Source: DATCJA01 sp963734635
GTDB lineage: Bacteria; Acidobacteriota; Vicinamibacteria; Vicinamibacterales; UBA2999
Assembly: GCA_963734635.1 (NCBI GenBank)
Contig: CAVTIA010000007.1
Span: 186,001-250,000, forward strand
Reading direction: 5' to 3'
Length of the DNA: 64,000 nucleotides
In this document: positions 26,892 through 36,030 of the stretch, in pieces
Position numbering within the stretch: the first letter of the stretch is position 1
How the letters are laid out: each line of letters opens with the position of its first letter
Notes under the pieces: model-generated
Databases searched by the model: none
Seen by the model: the letters and a program-made list of their open reading frames with translations, nothing else
What the model was told of the DNA's origin: nothing
Program-made: the position numbers and the translations under genes

Positions 26892-27560
26892 ATGGATTGG
26901 TCGGCCCTTCGTGTCTCGCTGTGGCTCGGGGCGGGCACGATCATCGTCCTGCTCCCGTTCGGAATCTGGTTTGGCCGCGTCCTCGCGCACCGCCATTTCC
27001 GCGGCAAGCTGCTCGTCGAAGCCCTGGTCACCGTGCCGCTGGTTCTCCCGCCAACCGTGCTCGGGTTCTACCTGCTCGTCACGTTTGGCGCGCGGTCGCC
27101 GCTCGGTCAAGCCTTCCAGGCCGTCGTCGGACAGTCGCTGCCATTCTCTTTCGAAGGGCTGCTGTTCGCCTCGGCGATCGCCAACATCCCGTTCGTCGTC
27201 CAACCGATTCAGCGCGGTTTCGAAGCGATTCCCCCCGACGTCCGCGATGCCGCCGCCTGCTGCGGCCTGAGCCCGTGGCAGCGGTTTCTGCGGATCGAGT
27301 TGCCGCTGGCCTGGCCCAGTGTGCTGACGGCGGCCATCCTGACATTTGCCCACACGCTCGGCGAGTTTGGCGTCGTGCTGATGGTGGGCGGCAACCTGCC
27401 GGGCGAGACCCGCACACTCAGCGTCGCGATCTACGACCGCATGCAGGCGTTCGACGACCGCAGCGCTGGCATCATGGCGGCGACGCTGCTCGTCGTCGCC
27501 ACCGTCACGCTGATGGCCACGACGATGCTGTCGCGACAGGTGGGCTCGCGCCGTGCCTGA
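26892..27560 (+). CDS. modB: molybdate ABC transporter permease
   Basis: 222-residue inner-membrane permease with about five to six spans. The ABC-permease EAA loop reads IPPDVRDAAACCGLSPWQRF and is followed by RIELPLAWPSVLTAAILTFA and the family-typical HTLGEFGVVLMVGG. Intact, unlike its neighbours. It overlaps the modC start by 8 bp. The nearby Mop-domain regulator and free Mop protein support molybdate or tungstate as substrate over sulfate. Confidence 0.93.
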   Translation: MDWSALRVSLWLGAGTIIVLLPFGIWFGRVLAHRHFRGKLLVEALVTVPLVLPPTVLGFYLLVTFGARSPLGQAFQAVVGQSLPFSFEGLLFASAIANIPFVVQPIQRGFEAIPPDVRDAAACCGLSPWQRFLRIELPLAWPSVLTAAILTFAHTLGEFGVVLMVGGNLPGETRTLSVAIYDRMQAFDDRSAGIMAATLLVVATVTLMATTMLSRQVGSRRA

Positions 27561-28684
27561 CCACCGCCTCGCCGTGAGCCTTCGCCAGGACGGTCCGATT
27601 CCCCTCGACGTCGAATTCAGTTGCGACCCGGGTCATGTGCTCGCGATTTTCGGGCCGTCGGGAAGCGGTAAGACAACGATACTGCGCGCGATCGCCGGCC
27701 TCGCCCGGCCAGCGCATGGCCGCGTGCAGTCCGGCGCCGACACCTGGACGGATACGGATGCTGGCGTATTTTGGCCGCCGCACCGACGGGCCGTGGGGTT
27801 CGTGTTCCAGGAGTACGCGCTATTTCCGCATCTGACGGCTCTCGGCAACGTCATGACGGCACTCGGGCATCGTCCGCGACCGGAGCGGCGGGCAAGGGCA
27901 GCAGAACTGCTGGATGCGGTGCACCTTAAGGGACACGATTCGAAACGACCGCGCGAATTGTCCGGCGGCGAGCGGCAGCGCGTCGCGCTCGCCAGAGCAC
28001 TGGCTCGCGAGCCGGCGGTGCTGCTGCTCGACGAGCCGTTCGCTGCCGTCGATCGTGCCGTTCGCAGGCGTCTACAGAGCGAGATCGACAGCTTGCGCCG
28101 GACGCTGCGCGTGCCGCTGATTCTCGTGACTCACGACTTTGACGATGTCGTGCGCCTCGCGACGCACGTGTTGATGCTGGACCACGGCCGGTCGGTCGCG
28201 ATATGGCTCGTTGTCAACGCTCACGAGTCGGCCGGATCTGTCCTGGTTGCACGAAGCCGTCGGACCAGGCAGCGTTTTCGAGGCGGCGGTGAGCCGCGTC
28301 GATCGCGATCGCGGCCTCGTCACGTTGGCGTTCGACGGCGGCACGCTGCTCGCACCCGCTCGTCAGCTCACTGCGACGACGACTGTCCGCGTGCGGATCC
28401 CGGCACGCGAAGTCATCCTGGCGACGAGCGCCCCAACGGGACTCAGCCTTCACAATGTGTTGCCGGGTACCGTGTCCGCAATCCACGACGACACGACCCT
28501 CGATGCGGTCGTCGTTCAGATGACGGTCGGCCGAATACTGCTACTTGCCGAAGTGACGCGAGACGCGATCAGCACATTGGAAATCAAGGTTGGGGACCAC
28601 CTGCATGCGCTGGTCAAGTCGGTCTCCATCGAGGTGCTCGCGGCGGATACGAACGCGTCTGAAGCATTGTCACGCGCACGCTGA
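27553..28684 (+). pseudogene. modC: molybdate ABC transporter ATP-binding protein (one frameshift)
   Basis: About 376 residues when corrected. Walker A GPSGSGKTT, Q-loop FVFQEYALFPH, signature LSGGERQRVALARAL, Walker B LLLDEPFAAVD and switch His THDFDD. Near 28200 a +1 shift enters the C-terminal regulatory part, which carries a Mop/TOBE domain (LHNVLPGTVSAIHDDTTLDA, RILLLAEVTRDAISTLEIKV, VEVLAADTN-like end), the oxyanion-sensing domain characteristic of ModC. The TGA stop is the loop of a CTGAAG hairpin (28677-28690). Confidence 0.9.
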
Positions 28685-28735
28685 AGCGTGACGCTCTAGC
28701 ATGTCGCCTGTAGCGCGCAGGCTTCAGCCTGCGCG
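28677..28735. repeat. two dispersed hairpins at the 3' end of modC
   Basis: CACGCTGAAGCGTG (28677-28690) has a 5-bp stem and loop TGAA; the TGA of the loop is the modC stop codon. The second hairpin (28714-28735) has a 9-bp stem CGCGCAGGC and loop TTCA. Same family as the other intergenic hairpins. The remaining 200 bp to the receptor start carry its promoter. Confidence 0.75.
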
Positions 28736-28765
28736 AACGATGCCGACTCATTTCTGGCACAATTT

Positions 28766-28813
28766 GAGTCGACTTAAGTCCGGTTTGATCACCGTATCAA
28801 TCCGAGCTAGAGT
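28766..28813 (+). promoter_or_regulatory. candidate Mo-regulated promoter of the TonB receptor
   Basis: GAGTCGACTT (28766-28775) is followed exactly 42 bp later (start to start) by TAGAGT (28808-28813). TTGATC (28785-28790) lies 17 bp before TAGAGT and could be the -35. The inverted repeat TTGAT-N6-ATCAA (28785-28800) overlaps it. The same box-to-hexamer distance occurs upstream of the small molybdopterin-protein gene at 24328-24375. Confidence 0.55.
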
Positions 28814-28938
28814 GTCTCCCCTAACACCCCATGCACGAGGGCGGGAGCGCGGCCTCACCGCTGACGCCCGACTCACCCGGCCGAATTCGGGCGCGGTGAG
28901 ACGCACGGTTGAAAACGAGTGGAAACCACGTGGACCCA

Positions 28939-31900
28939 ATGGTGCGAATAACTCGAAGCGTATCGCTCTTAATGTGTCTGACCGTCGCATGTGTCTGCGG
29001 TGCCGCGGTGATGCCCGCCCATGCGCAGACGGCTGCCGGCGAAATCACCGGTCTTGTGAAGGATCAGGCTGGGGCCGCCGTTCCCGGCGCGACGATCACG
29101 GTCACGGAAACACGGACGAATCTTCAGCGAGTGGTGGTGTCCACGGGCGATGGCGTCTACACCGCCGCGAGCCTGGCGCCGGGCGAGTACCGCCTCGATG
29201 TCGAGCTCGCGGGTTTCAAACCCGTGCGCCGCGAGGGCATTCGTCTCGCGACTGGTGAAAAGGCGCGCATCGATTTCGATCTCAGCGTCGGAGACATTCA
29301 AGAACAGGTGACGGTCGTGGCGCAGACGCGCCGATTGTGCGAGCGGAGACCGCGAGCCTCGGGACCGTCGTCGAGAACGAGCAGGTCGTGCAGCTGCCGC
29401 TGAACGGCCGCCTGTTCATCATGCTCGCCGCCATCGCCCCGGGCGTCGCCCTGCCGCCGAATTCCGTCCTGCCGCGCATCAACGGCGGGAGACCGCGAAC
29501 GAACGAGTATCTCTTCGACGGCATCTCCGTGCTGCAGCCCGAGCCGGGGCAGCTCGCGTACTATCCGATCATCGACGCCATCCAGGAGTTCAAGATCGAG
29601 AGCAACAGCCCGGCGGCCGAGTTCGGGCGGTTCAATGGCGGCGTGGTCAATCTCACGACGAAATCGGGCACCAATGCCTTTCACGGCAACGTGTTCGAAT
29701 TTTTTCGCAACGAGCATCTGAACGCCAGGAACTACTTCCAGGCGAGCAATCCGGTGAAACCGGACTATCGGCGGAATCAGTACGGCGGCATGTTCGGCGG
29801 CCCCATTGTGAAGGACCGGACGTTCTTCTTTGTCGATTATCAGGGTCAGCGACAGAGCATCGGCCGCACGGTGACCTCGAACGTGCCCACGCTCGCCGAA
29901 CGTTCAGGTGTCTTCCGCCAGAACATCTACGATCCGGCGACGACGGTGGGAAATACGCGTCAGCAGTTTCCGAACAACACGATTCCGAGAAGCGCCATGG
30001 ATCCGGTCGCGCTGTCGCTTCTCGAGCGCTACCCGCTCCCGACAAACACCGCCACCGCGAACAACTACAGCCGGACGGCCAACGAAATCGACAATCAGGA
30101 TCAGGGCGATGTGCGCATCGATCACAAGTTTGCGACAGGCCGTGATCAGGCGTTCGGACGGTTGACGTACTTCCGTGGTCACGCCGAACCGGTGACAGCC
30201 TTTCCGGATGGGAGTGGGACCATCCTGGCCGGCAGCGTGGCCGTCGGTCCGCAGGATACGACGGCGTGGGCGTTTGCTTCGAACTATCAACACACCTTCT
30301 CCCCCAACCTGCTGAACGAACTGCGCATCGGAGATACACGGCGATCCGTCCAGCGGAGCGCGGTGGCGTTGTCTTCGCCTGCGGGAGCCGCGCTCAACAT
30401 TCCCGGCATCCCGTCGAATGCGCAATTTCCCAACACGATGCCGACCTTCGCACCGAACGGCTACCAGCAGCTCGGATCCCCGAATAACACGGCCTCGGAC
30501 TTCAGCACCAGCGTCACACAGATCGCCGATTCGCTCACCTGGCTGAAAGGCCGCCACACCATGAAGATGGGGCTCGACTGGCGATGGGAGCGGCTCAACG
30601 TGATCCAACCCCCCTGGCCGACGGGATCGTTTGCCTTCAGCACCGTCGGCAGCGATCTACCCGGGGTCGCGAACACCGGCAACGCGTTTGCGAGCTTCCT
30701 GCTCGGACAGGTGCAGACCTTTGCCATCGACCTCCAGCAGACGGATATTCAGGAACGCGCGCACTTTCAGGAGTACTTCATCCAGGACGACTGGAAGGTG
30801 TCCGAGCGCCTCACGATCAATGCGGGGCTGCGATACACGCTCAATTTCCCGTCCACGGAGATCAACGGTCAAACCGCGGTATTCAATTTACAGACGCGGC
30901 AGCTCGACTATCCAGGTACGGAGCCGGTACGGCCGCTCAAGAAGGACAACTTTGGCCCGCGCATTGGCGCCGTCTACCGCCTGACGGACAAGACCATCGT
31001 CAGCTCGGGGTACGGGAAGGTCTGGATCGAGATGGCGGGGATCACGACGCCGTTCACGACGCCGAACTTTCCGTTTCTGCAGACCGTGTCGCAGCGCACG
31101 CTCGACAATATCGCGCCGGCATTCGTGCTGGCGAACGGACCGACCGTCACACCAGTCGGCTTGACGCCAACCGCCGGCCTCGGACAGGGCGTCTTCACGG
31201 TTGATGGAACGCTGGGGTCGGGCTACGCGCAACAGTGGAACGTGTCGGTGCAGCGGGAGCTCACGGCGAACACCGTCGTCGAGGTCTCATACCTCGGATC
31301 GAAGATTACGAACATCGGGATCCCGGACAGCAACATCAATCAGTTGACGGAGGAACAACTGAAACTCGGGCCCACGCTCCTCGAGAGGGTCCCCAACCCG
31401 TTTTTCGGGATCATTCCCCGCTCGTCCTCGATCGGCGACCCGACGATCACGAGGGCGCAGCTCATGAAACCCTATCCGGACTACACCGCGGTCAGCTTTT
31501 ATCGGAACAATGTCGGCACGACGAACTACCAGGGTCTCGCGTTCAGCATTCGTCAGCGAATGTCGGGCGGCCTGACCTACTCGGCCGCCTACACCCGTTC
31601 GAAGCTGACCGACATCGCCTCGTCGGTGTTCGACGCGTCCATTCTGACTGGACCGCTGACGAACGCCGCCGTCGCCGACAGTCACAATCTGGAGCGCGAC
31701 CGCGACTACTCGACCGGAGACATTCCGCACTACTTCGCCGCCTCGGTCGTGTGGGATCTTCCGGTGGGCGAGGGCCGTGCCAAGCACCCCACTGGCGTGG
31801 TCGGCGCACTGGTGAACGATTGGAGCGTCGCGAGCTTCATGACCATGCAGTCCGGGGTGCCGGTCGCGGTGACGCAGGCGAACTCGCTCGGGTATGCCGG

Positions 31901-32255
31901 CTTCACGACCCAGCGCCCGAATCTCGTTGGCGATCCGACACTCCCCGCTGACGAGCGGACACCCGCTCGCTGGTTCAACACGGCAGCGTTCGCGACAGCC
32001 AATCAGTTCACCATCGGATCCGCCTCGCGCAATCCAGTGCGGGGGCCGTCGTACCGCGATGTCGATCTCGCGGTGATGCGTCACGTGGGCTTCGGAGGTG
32101 AGCGCGCGATCGAGCTTCGTTTGGAGGTGTTCAACCTGCTGAACACTGCGAATTTCGGCGCACCGGCGGCGCAGCTCGGACCGGCCAGCTTCGGGACGAT
32201 CACGACGGCGCTCGATCCACGGGTCGTGCAGCTCGCGGCGAAGTTCTGGTTCTGA
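28939..32255 (+). pseudogene. TonB-dependent receptor, Oar-like, one frameshift
   Basis: About 1,105 residues when corrected. ATG 28939 begins a signal peptide ending PAHAQ; GTG 28930 and TTG 28909 are alternatives. Next comes a carboxypeptidase-regulatory-like domain (GEITGLVKDQAGAAVPGATI). The frame changes near 29325 (here one base seems to be missing, opposite to most other breaks). The plug follows, with VVQLPLNGRLFIML and PRTNEYLFDGISVL, then a full barrel ending VVQLAAKFWF. Its promoter shares the box found at the molybdenum operon, and it directly follows modABC, so uptake of a Mo/W oxyanion complex or a chelator is a plausible but unproved role. Confidence 0.88.
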
Positions 32256-32393
32256 CAGCGCTATGTGGGTCGAATCACAGTTCCACGGTGGTTGAGTTTC
32301 GACGTTCACTCGCGGCTCAGTTTCGACTGCGGTTGACGCGATGTCGCGTGGCGGTCATGCTGAAGTCACTGAAGCCAGCCACGAGGAGGCCCG

Positions 32394-32600
32394 ATGACGC
32401 TCAGCGCGCGGAATCATCTGAAGGGCACCATCGAGGAAATCGAGTGGGGTGACGTACTCGCGCATATCACGGTCCGTGTCGGTGACAGCGTGATTGAGTC
32501 GGTGATTACGAAGCGTAGCGCGGAGGAGATGGGGTTGAAGAAGGGCGATGCCGTCACGGCCGTCGTGAAGGCGACCGAAGTGATGATCGCAAAGCCCTGA
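32394..32600 (+). CDS. mop: molbindin (single Mop domain)
   Basis: 68 residues, a complete Mop domain: LSARNHLKGTIEEIEWGDVL, HITVRVGDSVIESVITKRSA and VTAVVKATEVMIAKP. Such free Mop proteins assemble as hexamers that store or buffer molybdate/tungstate in the cytoplasm. GAGGAGG precedes the ATG by 5 bases. A gapped variant of the regulatory box (GAGTTTCGAC, 32294-32303) lies about 90 bp upstream. It closes the molybdenum region after the TonB receptor. Confidence 0.92.
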   Translation: MTLSARNHLKGTIEEIEWGDVLAHITVRVGDSVIESVITKRSAEEMGLKKGDAVTAVVKATEVMIAKP

Positions 32601-32757
32601 GGTCGCCTGAGGCCGACGACACTTCGAAAGACTGCAGATCAACCCTGAACCCAAGAACCCCGTGAACCCAAGAACCGAACCTGAGCACCAGTGCACCCGA
32701 GAACCTGAGCACCCTACGCGGAGCAGTGCCTTATAATCCCGCAGTCAGAACAGCGAG

Positions 32758-34998
32758 ATGTCACGGTGTCGTGTTCTCGGTGTCGCGCTGATTGCCGTCT
32801 TTGGTGGCGGATATCGGTCGTCGGCCGCAGCGCAGACGGCTTCCGCCGCTCCGCAGTTGATAGTGCACCAACTCGGCGAGGGCGAGCACCCGGTCGTCGA
32901 CGGGCGCGTCGATGAAACGAGCTGGACGAACACGGATCCCTTCAGCGGGTTCGTCCAGCAGTGGCCGGAAGAGGGTCAGCCCGCCAGCGAGCGCACCGAA
33001 ATCCGGTTTCTGCTCGATCGCGAGAATCTCTACATCGGCATCATCTGCTTCGACTCCGAGCCCGACCAGATCGTCGTGAGCCAGAGCCGCCGCGACGCCG
33101 ACCTCGACGATACCGATTCGATTCAAATCCTGCTCGACACGTTCAACGATGGTCAGAACGCATTCGTCTTCGGCACCAACCCGTTCGGCATCGAGTTCGA
33201 CGCACAGGTCAGAGGCGAAGGCCAGTCTGGACAGAGCAACCGCGGCGGCTTCAACCTGAACTGGGACGCCGACTGGACTGTCCGCGCGCAGACGACCGAG
33301 CGCGGATGGGAGGCGGAGTTCGCCATCCCGCTCAAGACGCTGCGGTACAACCCCGGCCAGGAGCGGACGTGGGGCGTGAATGCGCAGCGGAACATCCGGC
33401 GCAAGAACGAGCAGGCGTTTCTCTCGGCCGTGCCGCGCGGGTACGAGCTCATGCGCGTCTCGGTCGCGGGCAAGCTCAACGGCCTCGCGCTGCCCGCGCG
33501 CCGCGATCTCAAGCTGCTGCCGTACGTCTCGGGGGCGATCAACGACGAGCGGACGCTTCGAACCGACACGGTCTCGCGCACTGGCGACGTGGGTCTCGAC
33601 GTGAAGTGGGGCGTGCGCGCGAATCTTACGCTCGATTTGACCGTCAACACCGACTTCGCGCAGGTCGAGGCGGACGAGCAGCAGGTGAACCTCACGCGCT
33701 TCCCGGTCTTCTTCCCCGAGAAGCGCCCGTTCTTCCTGGAAAACGCGCAACTCTTCGAGATCGGGAACCCTCGCAACGTCGATCTGTTCTTCTCGCGGCG
33801 GATCGGGCTGTCATCGGCCGGCGAGCCGATCGACATCATCGCGGGCGGGCGACTGAGCGGCAAGCTGGGCGGCTACAGCATCGGCCTTCTGAACATGCAG
33901 ACCGACGCGGCCGTCAACACGCGCACGGACCAGACGCTCGCCCCCGCCAACAACTTCACCGTGCTGCGAGTTCAGCGCGAAGTTGGGCGATCGAACTTCG
34001 GCGCGTTGTTCGTCGGCCGGCAGGGGGTCGGCAGCCACGCAGAGGCCGGCGACTACAACCGAACGTACGGGCTGGATGTCGCCTGGCAGGCGACGACCAA
34101 CGGGCGCTATACCGCTTTCCTGGCCCGCACGGATTCCATGGCGAGCCGGGGCGGCACCGACTACGCCGGGGGCACCTCGTATACCTACGCGAACGACCTG
34201 TGGACCGGGCGCGCCGGCTACACGCAGGTTGGCGACCGCTTCAATCCCGAGGTCGGCTTCCTGCGGCGGCGGGGCTATCGCAGCATCGAAGCGAACACAA
34301 ATCTCCGCTATCAGCCGAAGCGCTGGTCGTCCTGGATCCGGCGTTTCGGGCCGCACGCGAATTACACCGGCTACCTGGATCTTCAGAACCGCCTGGAGAG
34401 CTCAAACGCACATTGGCACTTCTTCGACATCCAGACGCCGTCCGGCGGACGCTTCGGGTACGTCATCATCACCGGCCAGGACCGTCCACGCGTGCCGTTC
34501 ACGATCTATGAGGACGTCAGGGGACGGCGTGTGGAAATGCCCGCGGGTGAGTACGGGTGGATGTGGTGGGAGTTCGAAGGTAACACCAATCGCAGCGCGC
34601 CCCTCAGCGCGACGCTCGCACACAAGATCGGCCGATACTACAACGGCGATTACCACGGGTGGCGGTTGACGCTCGGGCTGCGCGCGGGGGCGAGGCTCCT
34701 CTCGGAGATCGAGTGGACTTATGACGACGTCAACCTGCCTGTCGGCCGCTTCCGGAACGACCTGGTGCCAATCAAGATCAGCTATGCCTTCACGAGCCTG
34801 GCGAGCGTCCAGGGGCTCATCCAGTACAACAAGCAGACGGCCACGCTGTCGTCGAACATCCGGCTGGCGCTCCTGAATCGCAGTGGGACGGGGTTCTTTC
34901 TCGTCTACAACGATCGGCGCGACACATCGTCGTTCACTCCCGACGAACTGCTCGGTCGTTCCTTCATCGTCAAATACACGCGGTTGTTCGACTACTGA
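32758..34998 (+). CDS. DUF5916 protein with CBM9-like N-terminal domain
   Basis: 746 residues. Signal peptide ending AAAQ, then a carbohydrate-binding family-9-like beta-sandwich (VVDGRVDETSWTNTDPFSGF, then DDTDSIQILLDTFNDGQNAF), followed by a long DUF5916 outer-membrane-type domain (DFAQVEADEQQVNLTRFPVF and FFPEKRPFFLENAQLFEIG are the family hallmarks). These proteins are common in Acidobacteriota and Bacteroidota; no biochemical function is established. An inverted hairpin pair starts 10 bp after the stop. Confidence 0.92.
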   Translation: MSRCRVLGVALIAVFGGGYRSSAAAQTASAAPQLIVHQLGEGEHPVVDGRVDETSWTNTDPFSGFVQQWPEEGQPASERTEIRFLLDRENLYIGIICFDSEPDQIVVSQSRRDADLDDTDSIQILLDTFNDGQNAFVFGTNPFGIEFDAQVRGEGQSGQSNRGGFNLNWDADWTVRAQTTERGWEAEFAIPLKTLRYNPGQERTWGVNAQRNIRRKNEQAFLSAVPRGYELMRVSVAGKLNGLALPARRDLKLLPYVSGAINDERTLRTDTVSRTGDVGLDVKWGVRANLTLDLTVNTDFAQVEADEQQVNLTRFPVFFPEKRPFFLENAQLFEIGNPRNVDLFFSRRIGLSSAGEPIDIIAGGRLSGKLGGYSIGLLNMQTDAAVNTRTDQTLAPANNFTVLRVQREVGRSNFGALFVGRQGVGSHAEAGDYNRTYGLDVAWQATTNGRYTAFLARTDSMASRGGTDYAGGTSYTYANDLWTGRAGYTQVGDRFNPEVGFLRRRGYRSIEANTNLRYQPKRWSSWIRRFGPHANYTGYLDLQNRLESSNAHWHFFDIQTPSGGRFGYVIITGQDRPRVPFTIYEDVRGRRVEMPAGEYGWMWWEFEGNTNRSAPLSATLAHKIGRYYNGDYHGWRLTLGLRAGARLLSEIEWTYDDVNLPVGRFRNDLVPIKISYAFTSLASVQGLIQYNKQTATLSSNIRLALLNRSGTGFFLVYNDRRDTSSFTPDELLGRSFIVKYTRLFDY

Positions 34999-35008
34999 AA
35001 TCCGAACG

Positions 35009-35103
35009 GTCCGCCTAAAGGCCGCCTAAAGGCGGACACTACGTACGAAGGCCGCGGTACGACGTGCGCGCCCAATGTACGTAGCGTCCGGCTTTAGCCG
35101 GAC
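35009..35103. repeat. REPIN-like pair of inverted hairpins
   Basis: Two family members in opposite orientation: GTCCGCC...GGCGGAC (35009-35037, with an internally duplicated CCGCCTAAAGG) and GTCCGGCTTTAGCCGGAC (35086-35103). The 48-bp spacer is itself bounded by the inverted flanks ACTACGTAC (35038-35046) and GTACGTAG (35077-35084). This doublet architecture is that of REPIN elements. The second hairpin's loop supplies the TAA stop of the TauE-type gene on the minus strand. Confidence 0.7.
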
Positions 35104-36002
35104 CCGGCGCGGACGGACCCGTACTGCACGTATTCGCCGTTCTGATGCGGAGCCTCACTGGGTTCCGTGGGCTGGTGTGAGAAGAAGCGGTACAGCAGCC
35201 AGATATCGAGAGCGCCAACAGCAATCAGCACCAGATACGCTGCATTGCTCTCGACGAGACGCAGCTCCTGCAGAAGCCTGGACAGCCCGAAGGCCACGAT
35301 CCACGCGTCGAAGCTCATACAGATGCGGCGGAACGTCTCGGACCGCACGTGTCGAATGATGAACGCGCCGATAGGCACGCCGATCGCGATGCTCGGAACG
35401 ATCCACGGCACCAGCGCGAGTGTCTGCGCACCGTACAGGCCCGCATACGCATACGCCACTGCGGTCATCGACGATTCCGCGAGCCGGACGACGCCGAGGG
35501 CTGCGCGAAAGTCCTTCTTCGCAAACCCCTGGTTGTTCAGCATGATCGCCAGCGGCGGACCCGAGATGGTCGTCACTGAATAGAGCACGCCGAGGCCGCC
35601 ACCAAAGAGCAGGGAGGCGGAACGCTCAGACTTGATCGGTCGGCGAAAACCTGCGGCTTGCAGCAGGATCAACGGAAGCAGCGCGCCGAAGGTCCAGAAG
35701 CGCAGCCACGAAGGGTTTACCTGCGCCACGATCGCCGTGCCGAGAATCACGCCCGGCAGCAGCCCGATGACCATCGGCGTGACGCGGCGCCAGACATTGG
35801 GCAGCGCGTCGCGGTTGTTCCACAGCACGTACGCATTCAGCACGACCTCGATGAGAACGAGTGCCGGATTCAGAATGCGATTGACGAGGAACAGTAACGC
35901 AACGGGTACGGTGATCGACGAAAAGCCGTACCCGAGCGCGCCATTGACAATTGCCGCGAGGAGCGTGATGCCCGCCAGGACGATCATGTAAGGGTCGATC
36001 AT
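35094..36002 (-). CDS. TauE/SafE-family sulfite/anion exporter-like permease
   Basis: 302 residues with about eight spans. The N terminus MIVLAGITLLAAIVNGALGY and GFSSITVPVALLFLVN carry the family's conserved gating segment, and the second half repeats the pattern (SVTTISGPPLAIMLNNQGFA). Family members move sulfite, sulfoacetate, taurine-derived or other small anions across the inner membrane. It stands 28 bp downstream of the TonB receptor on the same strand and near the cysDNH operon, consistent with sulfur compound transport. The stop codon lies in a dispersed hairpin. Confidence 0.88.
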   Translation of the reverse strand: MIDPYMIVLAGITLLAAIVNGALGYGFSSITVPVALLFLVNRILNPALVLIEVVLNAYVLWNNRDALPNVWRRVTPMVIGLLPGVILGTAIVAQVNPSWLRFWTFGALLPLILLQAAGFRRPIKSERSASLLFGGGLGVLYSVTTISGPPLAIMLNNQGFAKKDFRAALGVVRLAESSMTAVAYAYAGLYGAQTLALVPWIVPSIAIGVPIGAFIIRHVRSETFRRICMSFDAWIVAFGLSRLLQELRLVESNAAYLVLIAVGALDIWLLYRFFSHQPTEPSEAPHQNGEYVQYGSVRAGSG

Positions 36003-36030
36003 CGTGGCCTCCTACCGCACTCAACGCTCC

